Assembly (NCBI GenBank): GCA_036850595.1
Contig: CM072152.1
Coordinates: 434,001 to 498,000 of the forward strand
Direction: 5' to 3'
Length of the DNA: 64,000 nt
Origin: Rhyacichthys aspro
Taxonomy: Eukaryota > Chordata > Actinopteri > Gobiiformes > Rhyacichthyidae
Of the stretch, positions 54,830-64,000 are shown piece after piece. Made by a program: the position numbers and the translations under genes. The notes beneath the pieces are model-generated. The model had not been told where the DNA came from and did no database searches. It saw only the letters and a list, made by a program, of their open reading frames with translations. How positions within the stretch are numbered: position 1 is the first letter of the stretch; each line of letters starts with the position of its first letter.

Positions 54830-56220
54830 CCTGTAGTTGGTGATCTCCTGCAGGCCTCTCCACACTGTTGCTGGATCGTTAGCTGAGAAATTGTCCTTCA
54901 GCTTTTCAGAGTAGCGCCTCTTGGCCACTCTGATCTCCTTTGTCAGTGTGTTTCTGGCCTGCCTGTACAGGGCCCTGTCTCCACTCCTGTAGGCGTCCTC
55001 CTTGGCCTTATGAAGGTGGCGAAGTTTTGGTGTGAACCAGGGTTTATTGTTGTTATATGTGCGGAATGATTTGGTTGGCACACATAAGTCCTCACAAAAG
55101 CTGATGTAGGATGTCACAGTGTCTGAGAGTTCGTTGAGGTTGGTGGCTGCAGCTTCGAAAACACTCCAGTCGGTGGTGTCAAAACAGTCCTGGAGTTTCT
55201 GTTTCGCCTCACTGGTCCACTTCTTCACTGTCCTAACAATAGGCTTAGAAGATTTTAATTTCTGCCTGTAGGTCGGAATCAGGTGGACCAGACAGTGGTC
55301 AGAGTGTCCTAAAGCTGCACGGGGAACAGAGCTATAAGCATACTTCAGAGTGGTGTAGCAATGGTCCAGAGTGTTATTGTCCCTGGTGGGACACTTAATG
55401 TGCTGTTTGTATTTTGGCAGTTCGTGGTTAAGTTTTGCTCTGTTAAAGTCCCCTAGAATGATAAGCAGAGAGTCCGTGTGTTCCCGTTCTAAACACGTGA
55501 TGTGTTCAGCCAGCCGCTGTACAGCCTCATTCACGTTGGCCTGAGGTGGAATGTAAACACCGACGAGGATGAAGGAGGAAAACTCCCGCGGTGAATAAAA
55601 TGGCTTACAGTTCAGAACGAGGAACTCTAGTTCAGAGTCGCAATGTTTATGAAGCACTGTGACATCTTTACACCAGCCTTCGTGTATGTAGAAACATATT
55701 CCACCGCCCTTTGTTTTCCCTGACTGCTCAGCGACGCGGTCCGCGCGCAGCAGCTGGAAACCTGGCAGGTACAGACCGCTGTCCGGGATAGTGTCACAGA
55801 GCCAGCTTTCCGTGAAACAAAGAGCCGCAGAATGAGCAAAGTCTCTGTTGGTCCTAGTCAGGAGAAGCAGCTCATCCATCTTGTTAGGCAGAGAACGGAC
55901 GTTGGCGAGATGTATCGCTGGGAGCGCGGTGCGGAAGCCCCGCTGTCTGAGCTTCACTAGCACGCCGGCTCGTTTCCCACGTCTCCGTCTCCTCCACAGC
56001 CCGTAGAGTGCCGCCGCTCCTCCAACAAGAAGTTCGCAAAGACTGTCCGGTTCCGAATAAAAGTTTGGAAATAAGTCCATAGTTAGCTTCCTAATTTTTA
56101 GGAGCTCATCCCTGCTGTAGGAGATGTGGTTTGAGAACGCAGGTCCACATAATAAGTACAAAAACACGCAAAGTACTAGAGAGCGCAGTACCGAGGCTGC
56201 CATCGGCGGCGCCATCTTGG
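54800..56220 (-). pseudogene. LINE polyprotein part 1: leader and endonuclease
   Basis: Open frame of 510 codons; the likely true start is the Met in 'MAPPMAASVLRSLVLCVFLY', at the AAGATGGC motif, not the first Met upstream at 56332. A hydrophobic segment and a basic patch ('LWRRRRRGKRAGVLVKLRQR') precede the endonuclease: 'IHLANVRSLPNKMDELLLL' (N of the fold), 'ALCFTESWLCDTIPDSGLYL' (catalytic Glu), 'GGICFYIHEGWCKDVTVLHK', 'LVGVYIPPQANVNEAVQRLA', 'LIILGDFNRAKLNHELPKYK' (GDFN) and 'LGHSDHCLVHLIPTYRQK' (SDH). All catalytic residues I can check are present. A one-base shift near 54830 ends the frame at 'RRRPPPTAGG'. Confidence 0.9.
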
Positions 56221-56350
56221 ATCTTAGTAAGGAACATGCATTTGTGGGATGAGCAGCAGAGCTGAGTATGTGGAAAATTTGCCAAGTCTTCTCTGCCAAT
56301 GCTAAACAGCAGTGGCAGGCCGTGCATTTCATGCTTAGGCCTTCAGTGAC

Positions 56351-56536
56351 TTACCACTCATAGTTGCTCGTCTGGAAATGATGGACAAACCCTTTTCCTT
56401 GCTGGGACAGGCTAGCTAGCATAGGGGTTGGCCGACCTCTTCTCACAATATCCAGGTTTTCGTGAAAGGCCCATCTTGAAAATGGCGTGGAAAGTATATC
56501 TGCAACCAGATCAATCTCTTCTCCTCCTTCAGCCAT
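56351..56536 (-). pseudogene. N terminus of ZMYM1-like hAT transposase
   Basis: 61-codon frame beginning 'MAEGGEEIDLVADILSTPFS' and continuing 'RWAFHENLDIVRRGRPTPML', 'SLSQQGKGFVHHFQTSNYEW'. This is the conserved N-terminal tail preceding the TTF-type zinc finger of hAT transposases related to ZMYM1 proteins in fish. The zinc finger and catalytic domain are missing, as only terminal parts of the element remain. Confidence 0.8.
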
Positions 56537-56703
56537 TATGGGTTAAAAATACAGGGATAGCGGTTGGATCTCCGGGTTTAGTTTGATATTCTGCAAATTG
56601 CTGCATTTCAGGCTCTAGCAAGTGCTTATCCAATCACAGGACGCGTACATGTCCAGTTTAACGTAAGACCTTCTAGCTGGCTTTGGTATGCAGAATCGAG
56701 ATC

Positions 56704-57496
56704 CAGTGGCGTGCTTACAATTAGGCAAAGGTAGGCAAATGCCTAGGACCCCCAACATGCAAGGGCCCCAACATTTTGGGCATTACTGGTCCGGTCTGCC
56801 GGCAATTTAAGCTAGCACTATTATTAGCTCAGCTCACCACAGCGGCGCGCCTTAAGGTTACGAATGTAACCCAGGATCTATGATGTTCAGGTTACTATTT
56901 CAATATGATGTACTTCTGACAAATACTATTACTGAATGTTCCTTTTGTATATGTTTCTTTCAGACCGCACACACTTACACACACACTCTCAATCCATTAA
57001 ACATTCTTAAGTCTATCTCCAGTCTTCCGATTCTCTGATGGTAATCAAGTGTCTAAATTGGCCGCTTCAGCCAGTGTGACTCCTTTAGATTAATGTAGAG
57101 GTTCCTGCAATTTATTTTACAGTTAAAAAACACCTAAAAACAGAGACAGAGTAGTTGATACACACTGTGCTTGTGTTAGAACTGACAGTAACTGAAAAGA
57201 ACAATAATGTTCCCACAATGTCAAATACTGAAGTTAATTTAATAGTATTAGTAAATTTACTCACAACTGTATTAAGAAAAAAACCCCAACTTGATTCTGA
57301 AGTTGATCTGAGTGAGATCAAACCAGAAAAGAAGCCGAATATGTGTTTTTGTTATTGTGAAGTATTGCTGTATGACAATTGTGGAGGGGCTACACAATCT
57401 CTCAACCTCAAGGCCTTCTGGTACATTAAGGCAGACACGAGGAAGGGCCTCCTCAAAAGTTTGCCTAGGGCCCCAAATTTGCTAAGCCCGCCACTG
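56704..57496. mobile_element. 793-bp non-autonomous hAT inside the outer hAT
   Basis: Left end CAGTGGCGTGCTTACA and right end (inward) CAGTGGCGGGCTTAGC, with 'aggcaaatgcctagg / ccctaggcaaac' just inside. Flanked by a perfect 8-bp target duplication TCGAGATC (56696-56703 and 57497-57504). A 148-codon open frame at 57155-57601 runs out over the right end into the flank, matches no family and is unlikely to be a gene. The exact duplication suggests a fairly recent insertion. Confidence 0.92.
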
Positions 57497-57916
57497 TCGA
57501 GATCTGATTGGCTATTGCAACTGACTGTGTCCGTTCACTTACAGTGCACAGGGGCCTGCTCTGTTGATTCTGAAGGACTCTTGCCTGACAACACAAGCTA
57601 GCCGAAATATAATTGGATAAAAACTCATAATAAACAACATTGGAAACCACCCAACTAAGTGGATTTAATATGACATAAAGAGAACAGAGAGTAGAGAATA
57701 ATTTTGTTTACATATTTATGAAAACAAAATTAAATAAATATACTTTTCTGAGCATGTTTAGGCCAGCAGAGAAGGCCTTGCTGGCCCTGACAGCTCACCA
57801 CTGCCAAACCGTTTATTCTGCCATTGACTCCTGTTTGGTGGATTGGATGATTGAAGTTTAAAGAAACAAGACATACTGGCAATTTAATTTAACAATTTAC
57901 CCATTTAACAAACAGG

Positions 57917-58671
57917 AGCCTCAGCAGTGTGTGGAAGAACCATACACAGCCACAACAGCCTGGCACCCCCTCCTCATGCTGGTCACCAGCCTGGTCACAC
58001 ACTGCTTTGGGATGGCTTCTTATTCTTCAACCAGCATTTGTTGCAAGTCAGCCAACGTGGTTGTGATGGTCACTCTGGCATGAACAACACACCCAAGCTG
58101 ATCCTACAAGGGTTCAATGGGGTTGAGGTCAGGACTGCTGGCAGGCCATTCCATCTATCCTCACAGAGCGGGGAGACACTCTGACGACGGACGAGGGTTG
58201 TCATCTTGGAGGATAGAGTTCGGTCCCAGACTGGGGAGATACGGGATTGCCACTGGTTGCAGAATCTCAACTCGATATCTCTCTGCATTGGGATTGCCTC
58301 CAATGATGGACGTCAAGCCTCGTTTTCCCAGTGAGTTACGTTTATATTACTCTATCAGTGCACCAATCAGCATAGAGTTCTCCGCATCTTCTCCACACTT
58401 TGACCTCACAATCCAACTGTCATAGGCAGAATCTGGACTCATTGCTAAACATAACGTTCCTCCACATGTTCAGGTTCCAGTGCACGTGTTGCCGACACCA
58501 GTGCAAATGGGCCAGATGGTGAAGGGCAGTCATGGCAGGCCTCCGTGCAGCCCTATGAGACCGGAGATTGGCTGCATGCAGTCTGTTCCGGATTGTCTGG
58601 GCAGAGAGCCGTTGGCCATATCACCATGCAAACCTGTACTGCAAATCTGTAGCAGACAGCCTACGTTACCT
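57917..58671 (-). pseudogene. Tc1-like transposase remnant
   Basis: Minus-strand translation gives 'RLSAQTIRNRLHAANLRSHR', 'MTALHHLAHLHWCRQHVHWN', 'NVMFSNESRFCL' (first catalytic Asp region, D-E-S-R changed to N-E-S-R), then after indels 'YRVEILQPVAI'-type sequence, 'LGPNSILQDDN' and 'CQAVVAVYGSS'-type C terminus. The catalytic acidic block near the end (normally S-P-D-L-N-P-I-E) reads 'STPLNPCRISL' after shifts. No terminal inverted repeats found; frames broken several times. A different Tc1 family from those at 11901 and 29634. Confidence 0.85.
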
Positions 58672-59999
58672 AATTTCAATTCAGTTTTATGTGTATAGCT
58701 CAGTATCACAACAACAATTGCCTCAAAGGGCTTCACAAAAAGTCAAAAAGGTTGAGCAGGACAACATTCCCTGTCCTTAGACCCTCCATCAGGGGAAGGA
58801 AAAACTCAAAAAACCCAGCCGGGTAAAAAGAGAAACCTCATGGAGGTATCCACTCCCATGTCCCACAGGCCATGCAATAGATGTGTCCGGAGAGTCACTG
58901 ACAAATAGTCAGGAACCGTTCATCTAAGTTAGAAGAACTGGGGTCAGTAGGGGTCCAGTCATCACTGGGACGTCTAACAGCAGCCAGACATCTGCAACAG
59001 TTTCCATTCACCCAGAGGAGAGTGGGACAGAGGGACTGAATAGCAAAGAACTAAGCAGAGATGTAAACTATAATGTAATAAGAGGATGGAGCCAGAGGAT
59101 AGAAGCTCAGTCTTTCATACTCCCCCCAGCACCTAGGCCTACAGTAGCTTATCTCATTTACTGTATATGTCCTGACCATAAGCCCTTTCAAAATGAAAGT
59201 CTTAAGTCTAACCTTAAATGTAGAGACTGTGTCTGCCTCGAGACGAGAGCTGGGAGCTGATTCCATAAAACAGGAGCTAGGTAACCAAAGGCTCTACCTT
59301 CCATTGTACTTTTGGATACTCTAGGAACTCAAAATCTTTTGAGAACAGGGCACTCTGTTAGGATGGTACTACACTATGAGGTCTCTGAGAAAGGAGGGGG
59401 CCTTCCCACTGATGGCCTTATAAGTGAGGAGAAGGATTTTGAACTTAATTCTGAATTACATTGAAGCCAGTGGAGGGGGGCTAACACTGGGGTAATGTGC
59501 TCTCATCTGTTAGTTCCTGTTAGTATTCTAGCTGCTACGTTTTGGACGAGATGGAAACTTTTCAAGGAGTTCTTTGGGCACCCTGCCAGCAGAGAATTAC
59601 AATAATCTAACCTTGATGTAACAAATGCATGGATTACTTTTTCAGCATCCCTTTAAATAAGATATTCCTAATTTTGGCCATGTTGCACAGATGAAAAAAA
59701 TGCAGTTTTACAAGCTTGGTTAAGGTGTGTTTCAAATGATCTTGGTCAAATATTACTCCAAGATTCTTGACAGCTGAACTTGAAGCTACACTAACACCAT
59801 CTAAATTTACTATTTGGTTTAATAGTGTGTCTCCTGGGTTGCCTGGGTCTCCTGTTAGATTCCTGGGGGCTAGTATGATCACCCCCGTTTTTTCTGGGTT
59901 TAGGAGAAGATAGTTTAGCGTCATCCAGGTCATTATGTCTTTCACACACACTTCTAATTTGTCTATAGTATTGTTTTTTCGGGTTTAATCGATAGATAC
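58672..59999 (-). mobile_element. L2-like LINE, 3' half
   Basis: Minus-strand element from its 5' truncation at the LTR of element L (60000) to a 3' end beginning 'tttcaattcagttttatgtg' on the plus strand, a very common fish repeat end. The long 3' part (58672-59050) is non-coding. The truncation coinciding with the LTR start suggests that the LTR element inserted here or that the junction arose with it. Confidence 0.8.
59051..59990 (-). pseudogene. L2-like reverse transcriptase C-terminal half
   Basis: Starts 'IDKLEVCVKDIMTWMTLNYL' and 'LLNPEKTGVIILAPRNL' (motif D and beyond), 'SSAVKNLGVIFDQDHLKHTL', 'FFHLCNMAKIRNIL', and after frame changes 'TSRLDYCNSLLAGCP'-type sequence, 'TYKAISGKAPSF', then 'MESAPSSRLEADTVSTFKVR'. 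The normal order of an L2-type polymerase C terminus is kept, but at least three frame changes and stops are present, and motif C lies upstream of the truncation. Confidence 0.85.
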
Positions 60000-60359
60000 T
60001 GTTAGAGAATTTTAGATCTATTGTATGGTTAGGATGCCTTGAACCTTCGTCTCTGTCAGCAACAGATAGACATTTGTAGGATAACATGTCTCTAACCTTG
60101 AGCCCTATTAACTGAATAACATCTCTTTTGTTATGGCATTGTTTTTGCACTGACCTTCTATTAGGCTTTATAATCTCAGTTCTATGAAAGCATGGCCAGA
60201 CTTGATGTACAATGCTATGCTGTGTTAACTGTTCAACTGTCTCCAGGCCTGTATGTGATGGTAATAAACTTCTCCTGCTTAAGTCATCCACAGTTTCTGC
60301 TGTCCATCTATGTGTTCCAATACTGCTTAGCTCTAAGGCAGTAACCAAGTTCTCTTACA
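60000..60359 (+). mobile_element. LTR of element L, copy B (complete, 360 bp)
   Basis: Starts TGTTAGAGAATTTTAGATCT and ends GTTCTCTTACA: TG...CA with inverted ends TGTTAGAGAA/TTCTCTTACA. Homologous to 33594-33912 and to the broken copy at 45346-48854. A minus-strand open frame of 185 codons (60348-59791) spans the LTR and runs into the adjacent LINE; it resembles no known protein and is probably fortuitous, although part of it is open in another copy. Confidence 0.82.
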
Positions 60360-60363
60360 ATAT

Positions 60364-60381
60364 TGGTGTCACAAACAACGG
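60364..60381 (+). other. Primer-binding-like site, copy B
   Basis: TGGTGTCACAAACAACGG, 4 bases after the LTR end, followed 19 bases on by CTGGTAAGTGC, a donor-like sequence. The same order occurs in copy A. In LTR elements this position primes minus-strand DNA synthesis from a tRNA. Confidence 0.55.
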
Positions 60382-61025
60382 AAATCTATATACAGCTGGA
60401 CTGGTAAGTGCAAATATTTTTTTCTCTTTTAGAGGAGTGTTGCCTTAACAGAACCAGGCTTGACAATGAGATCTTATGTGTCAGGAAAATGTATACAATA
60501 CACAGTCCTTGAGCTATTGGTCACATATGTGAATTTAAATGCAACTGTAATTTCAATCTGATTATTCAATCAAATGCTTGTGTAAGATGATTGGCTAATT
60601 TTTGAGTTAACGTTGTGGACTACTGGTATTGGGCTTAGGCCATACTGGTCACCTGTGAATTTATGAGAAAAGCTAAACAATATGAGCATTATAAGTACTG
60701 AAATTCAGACGTAATGAGAGCTCTGGGTAAGCTATTGCAATATTGAATTCTGTGATTCGAAGGCCAACATAATTGCTATTAAGGTGGTGTGTGTGCAAGG
60801 GTGAAAAAGTTGTGGATTCTCTGCAGTCATTACAGGCTGATGTGAAAAATAAGAAGTGTTTTTGGGCAAACAATGGCTGATCGAATCCCTGGATGCTGCA
60901 GTAGATCTTTATTGCCATCTTTATTATAGACCCCTTAACCGCCTACGTCACTGTGACGTCACTACACTAGCTGGAGGCAAAACACGGGAAAACGGAACTA
61001 GCTACCACCGTCGTTGCATGTAAAA

Positions 61026-61229
61026 TGTCTTCATGCTGTGTTGTCGGATGTCAGAACAGGAGGAAAAGCGGCTCAAAACTAAAGTTGTACCGTATACTAG
61101 CCAATATTGTCCACCACAAAAAAGAAGACAGTTGTGGTTAAACGCAATTAGATGCAAAGATTGGACAGAGACCATCATAAAGAATGCTCGCGTCTGCAGC
61201 GCACATTTCATATCAGCTAAGAGATAACA
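61026..61229 (+). pseudogene. THAP zinc finger of ISL2EU-like transposase
   Basis: ATG at 61026 begins 'MSSCCVVGCQNRRKSGSKLK' with the first C-x(3)-C of a THAP finger, then 'LYRIL'. After a frameshift near 61100 the neighbouring frame gives 'RRQLWLNAIRCKDWTETIIK' (conserved Trp) and 'NARVCSAHFIS' (the closing C-x2-H-F). All zinc ligands are thus present but split between frames, and a stop follows at 61229. THAP domains bind transposon ends; the catalytic domain is gone. A host THAP gene is unlikely because the fragment lies between transposon TIRs. Confidence 0.85.
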
Positions 61230-61483
61230 TGAAAAGTATCTGTGTAATATTGTATTGGTTATTATGTTCAAATTGGAATTCATTAAGGGGATTGTCGGAT
61301 TTTTTACCGCTACATTTCATTTGCACATTAGCGAGTGTTAGTGTCTTCGTAAAAATAGCTTCAAACCAGTACTAAACCAGGGCTAAAGTAGGAGTAATAA
61401 ATGTAGCTTCAGTCCAGGACTAAACCAGGGCTAAACTAGACAATCATTTCTTACAAAACTCACAAATTATCCACTGAACAGGT

Positions 61484-61738
61484 TTATGTTGGCCAGTAGG
61501 TGTAGATGTCCGGCCACTCCACCCTCGGCAGCCCGGGCAGGTCATCATGCCACTCCCGTACGGTGTAAGGATCGGCCAGTCTGCTTCCATCCGCCAGCGT
61601 TAGCTTCGAAAAGTAACTGTCACGGTCTCTCACGGAAAGCGACTGAACATATTTTGAAACTAAATGACTAGCGTTACTTGTTTCATCCTCCATTTTTAAA
61701 AGTACGCTCCAAAGCAGCTCATTAGCTAACATCAACAC
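61484..61738 (-). pseudogene. N terminus of YqaJ-associated ISL2EU protein
   Basis: 84-codon minus-strand frame: 'MEDETSNASHLVSKYVQSLS', then 'DRDSYFSKLTLADGSRLADP' and 'VEWPDIYTYW'. The 'YxxKLTxxGxRLxDPY ... WPDxxxxDIYxYL' pattern is the start of the second ISL2EU protein, which in full elements continues to a YqaJ-type exonuclease domain. It ends after 'YWPT', where the usual 'LI..PG.YT' would begin. The function of the protein in transposition is not well established. Confidence 0.7.
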
Positions 61739-61829
61739 ATTGCCTCCAGTGCCTCCTTTTGCCTCCAGCTAAGCCCCGCCCACCAAAATTCGCTGGAATG
61801 TTTACAAACATTTAAAGGGTCTATTAAGT

Positions 61830-62640
61830 TATAAGTTAGTATGGGTTGGGTATTACCCACAGATTCCAACACACAGTGTCTAGCTTAAGTCTTTAATGAA
61901 CCAACTAATATTAGATCCCAAGATCATACACACACTTCTTCATTCTCTACACCTGGTGCACCTCTAACTTCATCACACACATCGGCTTAAAGCTATACAG
62001 TCTGTAGACTAGCCTCAACTAGACCAAAATCCTCTTCTGTCAAAAGTACACTCACACAAGAATAGGGCTTAGTGAGAGTCAGCAGGACAAGGAAAACAAC
62101 GCAAAGTCAACAACTAACATGAATGGATGAGGAAAGGACCAGCATCAAGGAAGATGAAAAAGGTGGTTTTACTGATGTAAATAAGAGCTGTAATAAAGTA
62201 AAGCTAGACTCGGTCAAAAGTGGACAATACCCTATGTTTAGGAGATAAAATATGGACCCTTTATTCAATGAAAACCTAAAAGCAAGGCTCTGTCTCTGCC
62301 CCACCACAGAAATTGTCACAGTGTTTGAGTTTGTGAACGAACAGCCCCCAGCTTTGCTCTCGCTCCTTTCCTGACAGACAACACACACACTGGATGTGTA
62401 TTGCAGAATAAGGAAAGCCGGCAAAGGTAAAAGGAGGGTTAGAAAAAAATTAAAACATTTTAAAAAAGTGTGAGGAAGAGTACAGGAGACAGGAAAAGAA
62501 TAATAACAACACTGATCATAATGATTTCTTTGCAAACAGGTTCCCTAACAGGTGTACCAATAATAAAGTAACAACTGTTATAATGGGTGCACAGAAAGTG
62601 CTGGAAAGTGTTACAAAATAAAATGACATTATTTTTTAAG
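61830..62640 (-). other. Shared non-coding core of element L (copy B)
   Basis: Best conserved part between the two copies: read on the minus strand, 'gggtattgtccacttttgac', 'ttgttgactttgcgttgttt', 'aggattttggtctagttgag' and 'cactgtgtgttggaatctgt' all recur in copy A with few changes. Open frames do not coincide between copies, so the conservation does not look protein-driven. Confidence 0.6.
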
Positions 62641-62659
62641 ATTAAGGGTAATTCTTTTT

Positions 62660-63793
62660 TGTTATACTTGGTCTATGAAATATCAACATAGACGCTGTTT
62701 TTGAAATACTGGAACTGATTGTTCTGTTGAATGCATTGTCTTCTGGTTGACATTAGCTATTCCTTTTTCTCTCCTCACACTAGAAAAAAAGTTTGAGAGT
62801 TTGAGAGTTTACATTGACCAGATGGCAACAGCCTTCAGGATTTTGATGTTCTGTTAATGCCACTCTTGATAGTTGATAAAAGTGTCTCTGTTAATATTGT
62901 GTTATCAAAAGAGAGCAAGGGCACTAGCAACAGAATCATAGTTTTTAAAAATGTAATCCTCTGACCAGACACATCACTTTGACCAAACATAACTCACCAA
63001 GTCTAGTCTCTCAATGTAAATTAAGTTTTACATAAATTAATGCTCTTGAGAGTTTAACATTAATTTAGGCTTCATTATTTGTTACCATTTATCTTGGCAG
63101 TGAGTCGCTGCAGTGATCTGTGTTTGAATCAAACCAGTTAAACATCAATTACAGGGGTTTTCAGTTTTTATAGCTGTAACATAAAGTAATTTATTAGTTT
63201 CTAAAGTGGTATAACCTGGTGAATGGTGTTTTCAGGCTGATCTTTGAGAAATAATGCAAAAATGACTTCCTTTTTGCTAAATGGTTTAAAGTTAACCAGC
63301 ACAGTGACTATAGGTCACTCTACTCTTTAGTACCTAAAAAGTACTTCACTTCTTTGGAATGTACCTGCAGACTCTTTATAGACAACTGATAAAGAACTGT
63401 GGCTGTCTTAGTGGAAATGAGACCAGTTGATGGCCTAGTGTTTCTGGGAGGGTAGTTACTTCAGGTGCCTTGCTGGTTGTTTCCACTGCTCCAGCACTGA
63501 ACTGAACTGAACCTGCCTGGCTGTGCCACTATTTTGCCTTCTGAGACTTATTTGAGAACATGGCTGCCTGCTCTTTATCGTCTTTGAGAAACATGAGACA
63601 AACAGTGGCTGAAGCATCCACGACAAAGAAAGCACGTTTCCGATTGGCCTTAAAGCTGCAATTTGTGGATTGGTCTTCATGTCAAATGGACTGAATCATT
63701 CCACTACAACTACTGCTGCTGCTCAGAGGTCATCACAACATGAACTGTTCTGCTGCTGCACGAGGGGTGCTGCTCACCTGGGACACATGGTAC
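62660..63793 (+). repeat. Dispersed 1.2-kb block P, copy 2
   Basis: Direct repeat of 41289-42468. Begins at 'ttatacttggtctatgaaat' right after the element-L core and ends 'tgctcacctgggacacatgg'. The ends lack inverted repeats, tail or clear target duplication. Confidence 0.8.
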
Positions 63794-63827
63794 TGACACT
63801 ACTTTGTTTTTATTTCTGGAATTTATT

Positions 63828-63854
63828 AAAATAAAAAATAAAATAAAATAAAAT
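63828..63854. repeat. (AAAAT)n microsatellite
   Basis: Five to six AAAAT/AAATA units just right of block P copy 2. Simple repeat. Confidence 0.85.
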
Positions 63855-64000
63855 GCAGTTTCTATTACATGAGTTCAAATATTGAGTTGTGTATCTTTCT
63901 ATTTTAGAGAGGTCACAAAGAAGACACCATTCTATTCCATCAAATGTCTAATAATAAGGGTATAATAATAAGGTAGACAAACTAATCAGTAGACAAACAC

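Larger units (their letters stand above)
53044..56225 (-). mobile_element. L2/CR1/Rex1-like LINE, near full length
   Basis: Minus-strand LINE of about 3.2 kb from a 5' end with AAGATGGC (56218-56211 on minus) to a 3' tail of (TCAGAA)n read as (GATTCT)n on its own strand. It encodes one long polyprotein, endonuclease then reverse transcriptase, with three single-base frameshifts in what I translated and no internal deletion. By far the best preserved element here, so probably among the youngest. Confidence 0.9.
56310..57803. mobile_element. Outer hAT (ZMYM1-like family), degraded
   Basis: Left end CAGTGGCAGGCCGTGCATTT; right end, read inward, CAGTGGTGAGCTGTCAGGGC. Flanks ctaaacag (56302-56309) and ccaaaccg (57804-57811) agree at 6 of 8 positions, an eroded 8-bp duplication. 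The left end is a familiar fish hAT start ('cgtgcatttcatgcttaggc'). It carries the start of a transposase gene on the minus strand and a second complete hAT in its middle. Confidence 0.65.
60927..61823. mobile_element. ISL2EU/Harbinger-like element, 897 bp
   Basis: Ends TAGACCCCTTAA and TTAAAGGGTCTA are inverted repeats (one mismatch), flanked by TTA on both sides (an AT two-base duplication would fit equally). A second inverted pair, TAGCTGGAGGCAAAA near both ends, extends the terminus. Copy A of element L lacks it, giving an empty site. It carries the first parts of two convergent genes, THAP-type and YqaJ-associated, the known two-gene plan of ISL2EU elements, with everything between deleted. 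Confidence 0.8.
60360..62645 (+). mobile_element. Internal region of LTR element L, copy B (no gag/pol)
   Basis: Reverse-strand counterpart of 43405-45345. Shared landmarks include 'ggcaataaagatctactg' (minus strand), 'gggtattacccacagattcc' and 'gtgttacaaaataaaatgac'. Contains an ISL2EU-like insertion (60927-61823) and about 150 bases (62430-62585) absent from copy A. No retroviral-type coding motif. Where a 3' LTR would be expected, block P follows instead and then the window ends. Confidence 0.7.

Noticed and set aside
57155..57601. 148-codon plus-strand frame in the 793-bp hAT
   Set aside because: Runs across the hAT right end and its TSD into the flank, has no recognisable domain.
59791..60348. 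185-codon minus-strand frame across the LTR
   Set aside because: It spans the LTR/LINE junction, so its C-terminal part is another element; not conserved as a frame in the other LTR copies. Treated as fortuitous.
61026..61229. A host THAP-domain gene
   Set aside because: Lies within transposon TIRs with an empty site known from the second copy of the host LTR element, and is frameshifted.
1..64000. Bacterial-type features: operons, ribosome binding sites, CRISPR arrays, insertion sequences, origins
   Set aside because: The sequence is from a vertebrate nuclear genome; none of these is present or expected.
1..64000. tRNA or rRNA genes
   Set aside because: No stretch with paired acceptor stem, A/B boxes and T-arm was found; the only tRNA-related signals are the two primer-binding-like sites.

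Overview
This window looks like intergenic DNA from a ray-finned (teleost) fish. The evidence is its repeat content: Rex3/RTE, L2/CR1/Rex1-like and L1/Tx1-like LINEs, several Tc1-like transposons, hAT, CACTA/EnSpm, PIF/Harbinger and ISL2EU-like elements, and the short interspersed repeat built around 'gacgaactgg...aagcggtagaa'. This assemblage is typical of teleost genomes. I recognise no intact host protein-coding gene, tRNA, rRNA or CRISPR array. Every long or recognisable open reading frame belongs to, or is antisense to, a transposable element (TE), and nearly all are broken by stops, frameshifts or deletions.

Layout. 0-5 kb: mostly unique AT-rich DNA with a CpG-dense patch at about 0.48-0.90 kb. 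5.0-6.4 kb: deleted L2-like LINE. 7-11 kb: unique DNA with small repeats. 11.5-14.3 kb: two LINE fragments separated by a truncated Tc1 element. 15.0-20.9 kb: a nested stack, in which an outer hAT (matching ends and near-perfect 8-bp target duplication) holds a CACTA-like element and a Rex3 LINE, and the Rex3 is split by a further 550-bp hAT. 22-25.3 kb: end of a TTAA-type element, an integrase-type remnant, a TATA-containing patch and a LINE ORF1 with an esterase-like (SGNH) domain. 25.6-29.3 kb: L1-like LINE (minus strand) split by a TTAA-target transposon, itself split by a 496-bp element with 59-bp inverted repeats and a 9-bp target duplication. 29.6-33.5 kb: Tc1 remnant split by a BED-finger hAT. 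33.6-33.9 kb: isolated LTR copy. 37.1-40.3 kb: LINE with an in-frame minisatellite in ORF1 and a deletion in its reverse transcriptase. 41.1-48.9 kb: a unit comprising a dispersed 1.2-kb block, an LTR-element internal region without gag/pol, and an LTR broken by a PIF/Harbinger and a TTAA-type element. 49-52 kb: mostly unique, with two candidate regulatory patches. 53.0-56.2 kb: the best preserved LINE, with only three frameshifts seen. 56.3-57.8 kb: hAT inside hAT. 57.9-60.0 kb: Tc1 and L2 remnants. 60.0-63.8 kb: a second copy of the LTR element, opposite in orientation to the first, carrying an ISL2EU-like insertion, followed by the second copy of the 1.2-kb block.

The elements do not form a working pathway. 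The value of the window is as a record of insertion order. Because the LTR element and the TTAA element are each present twice, empty and filled sites can be compared within the window, and several target-site calls are supported by this. I found no convincing new biological system. The most unusual items are the gag/pol-less LTR family with its associated 1.2-kb block of unknown nature, the long-TIR/9-bp-TSD element, and the ISL2EU-like relic keeping the starts of two convergent genes. Family names follow recognised motifs; exact subfamily names would need a repeat-library search.
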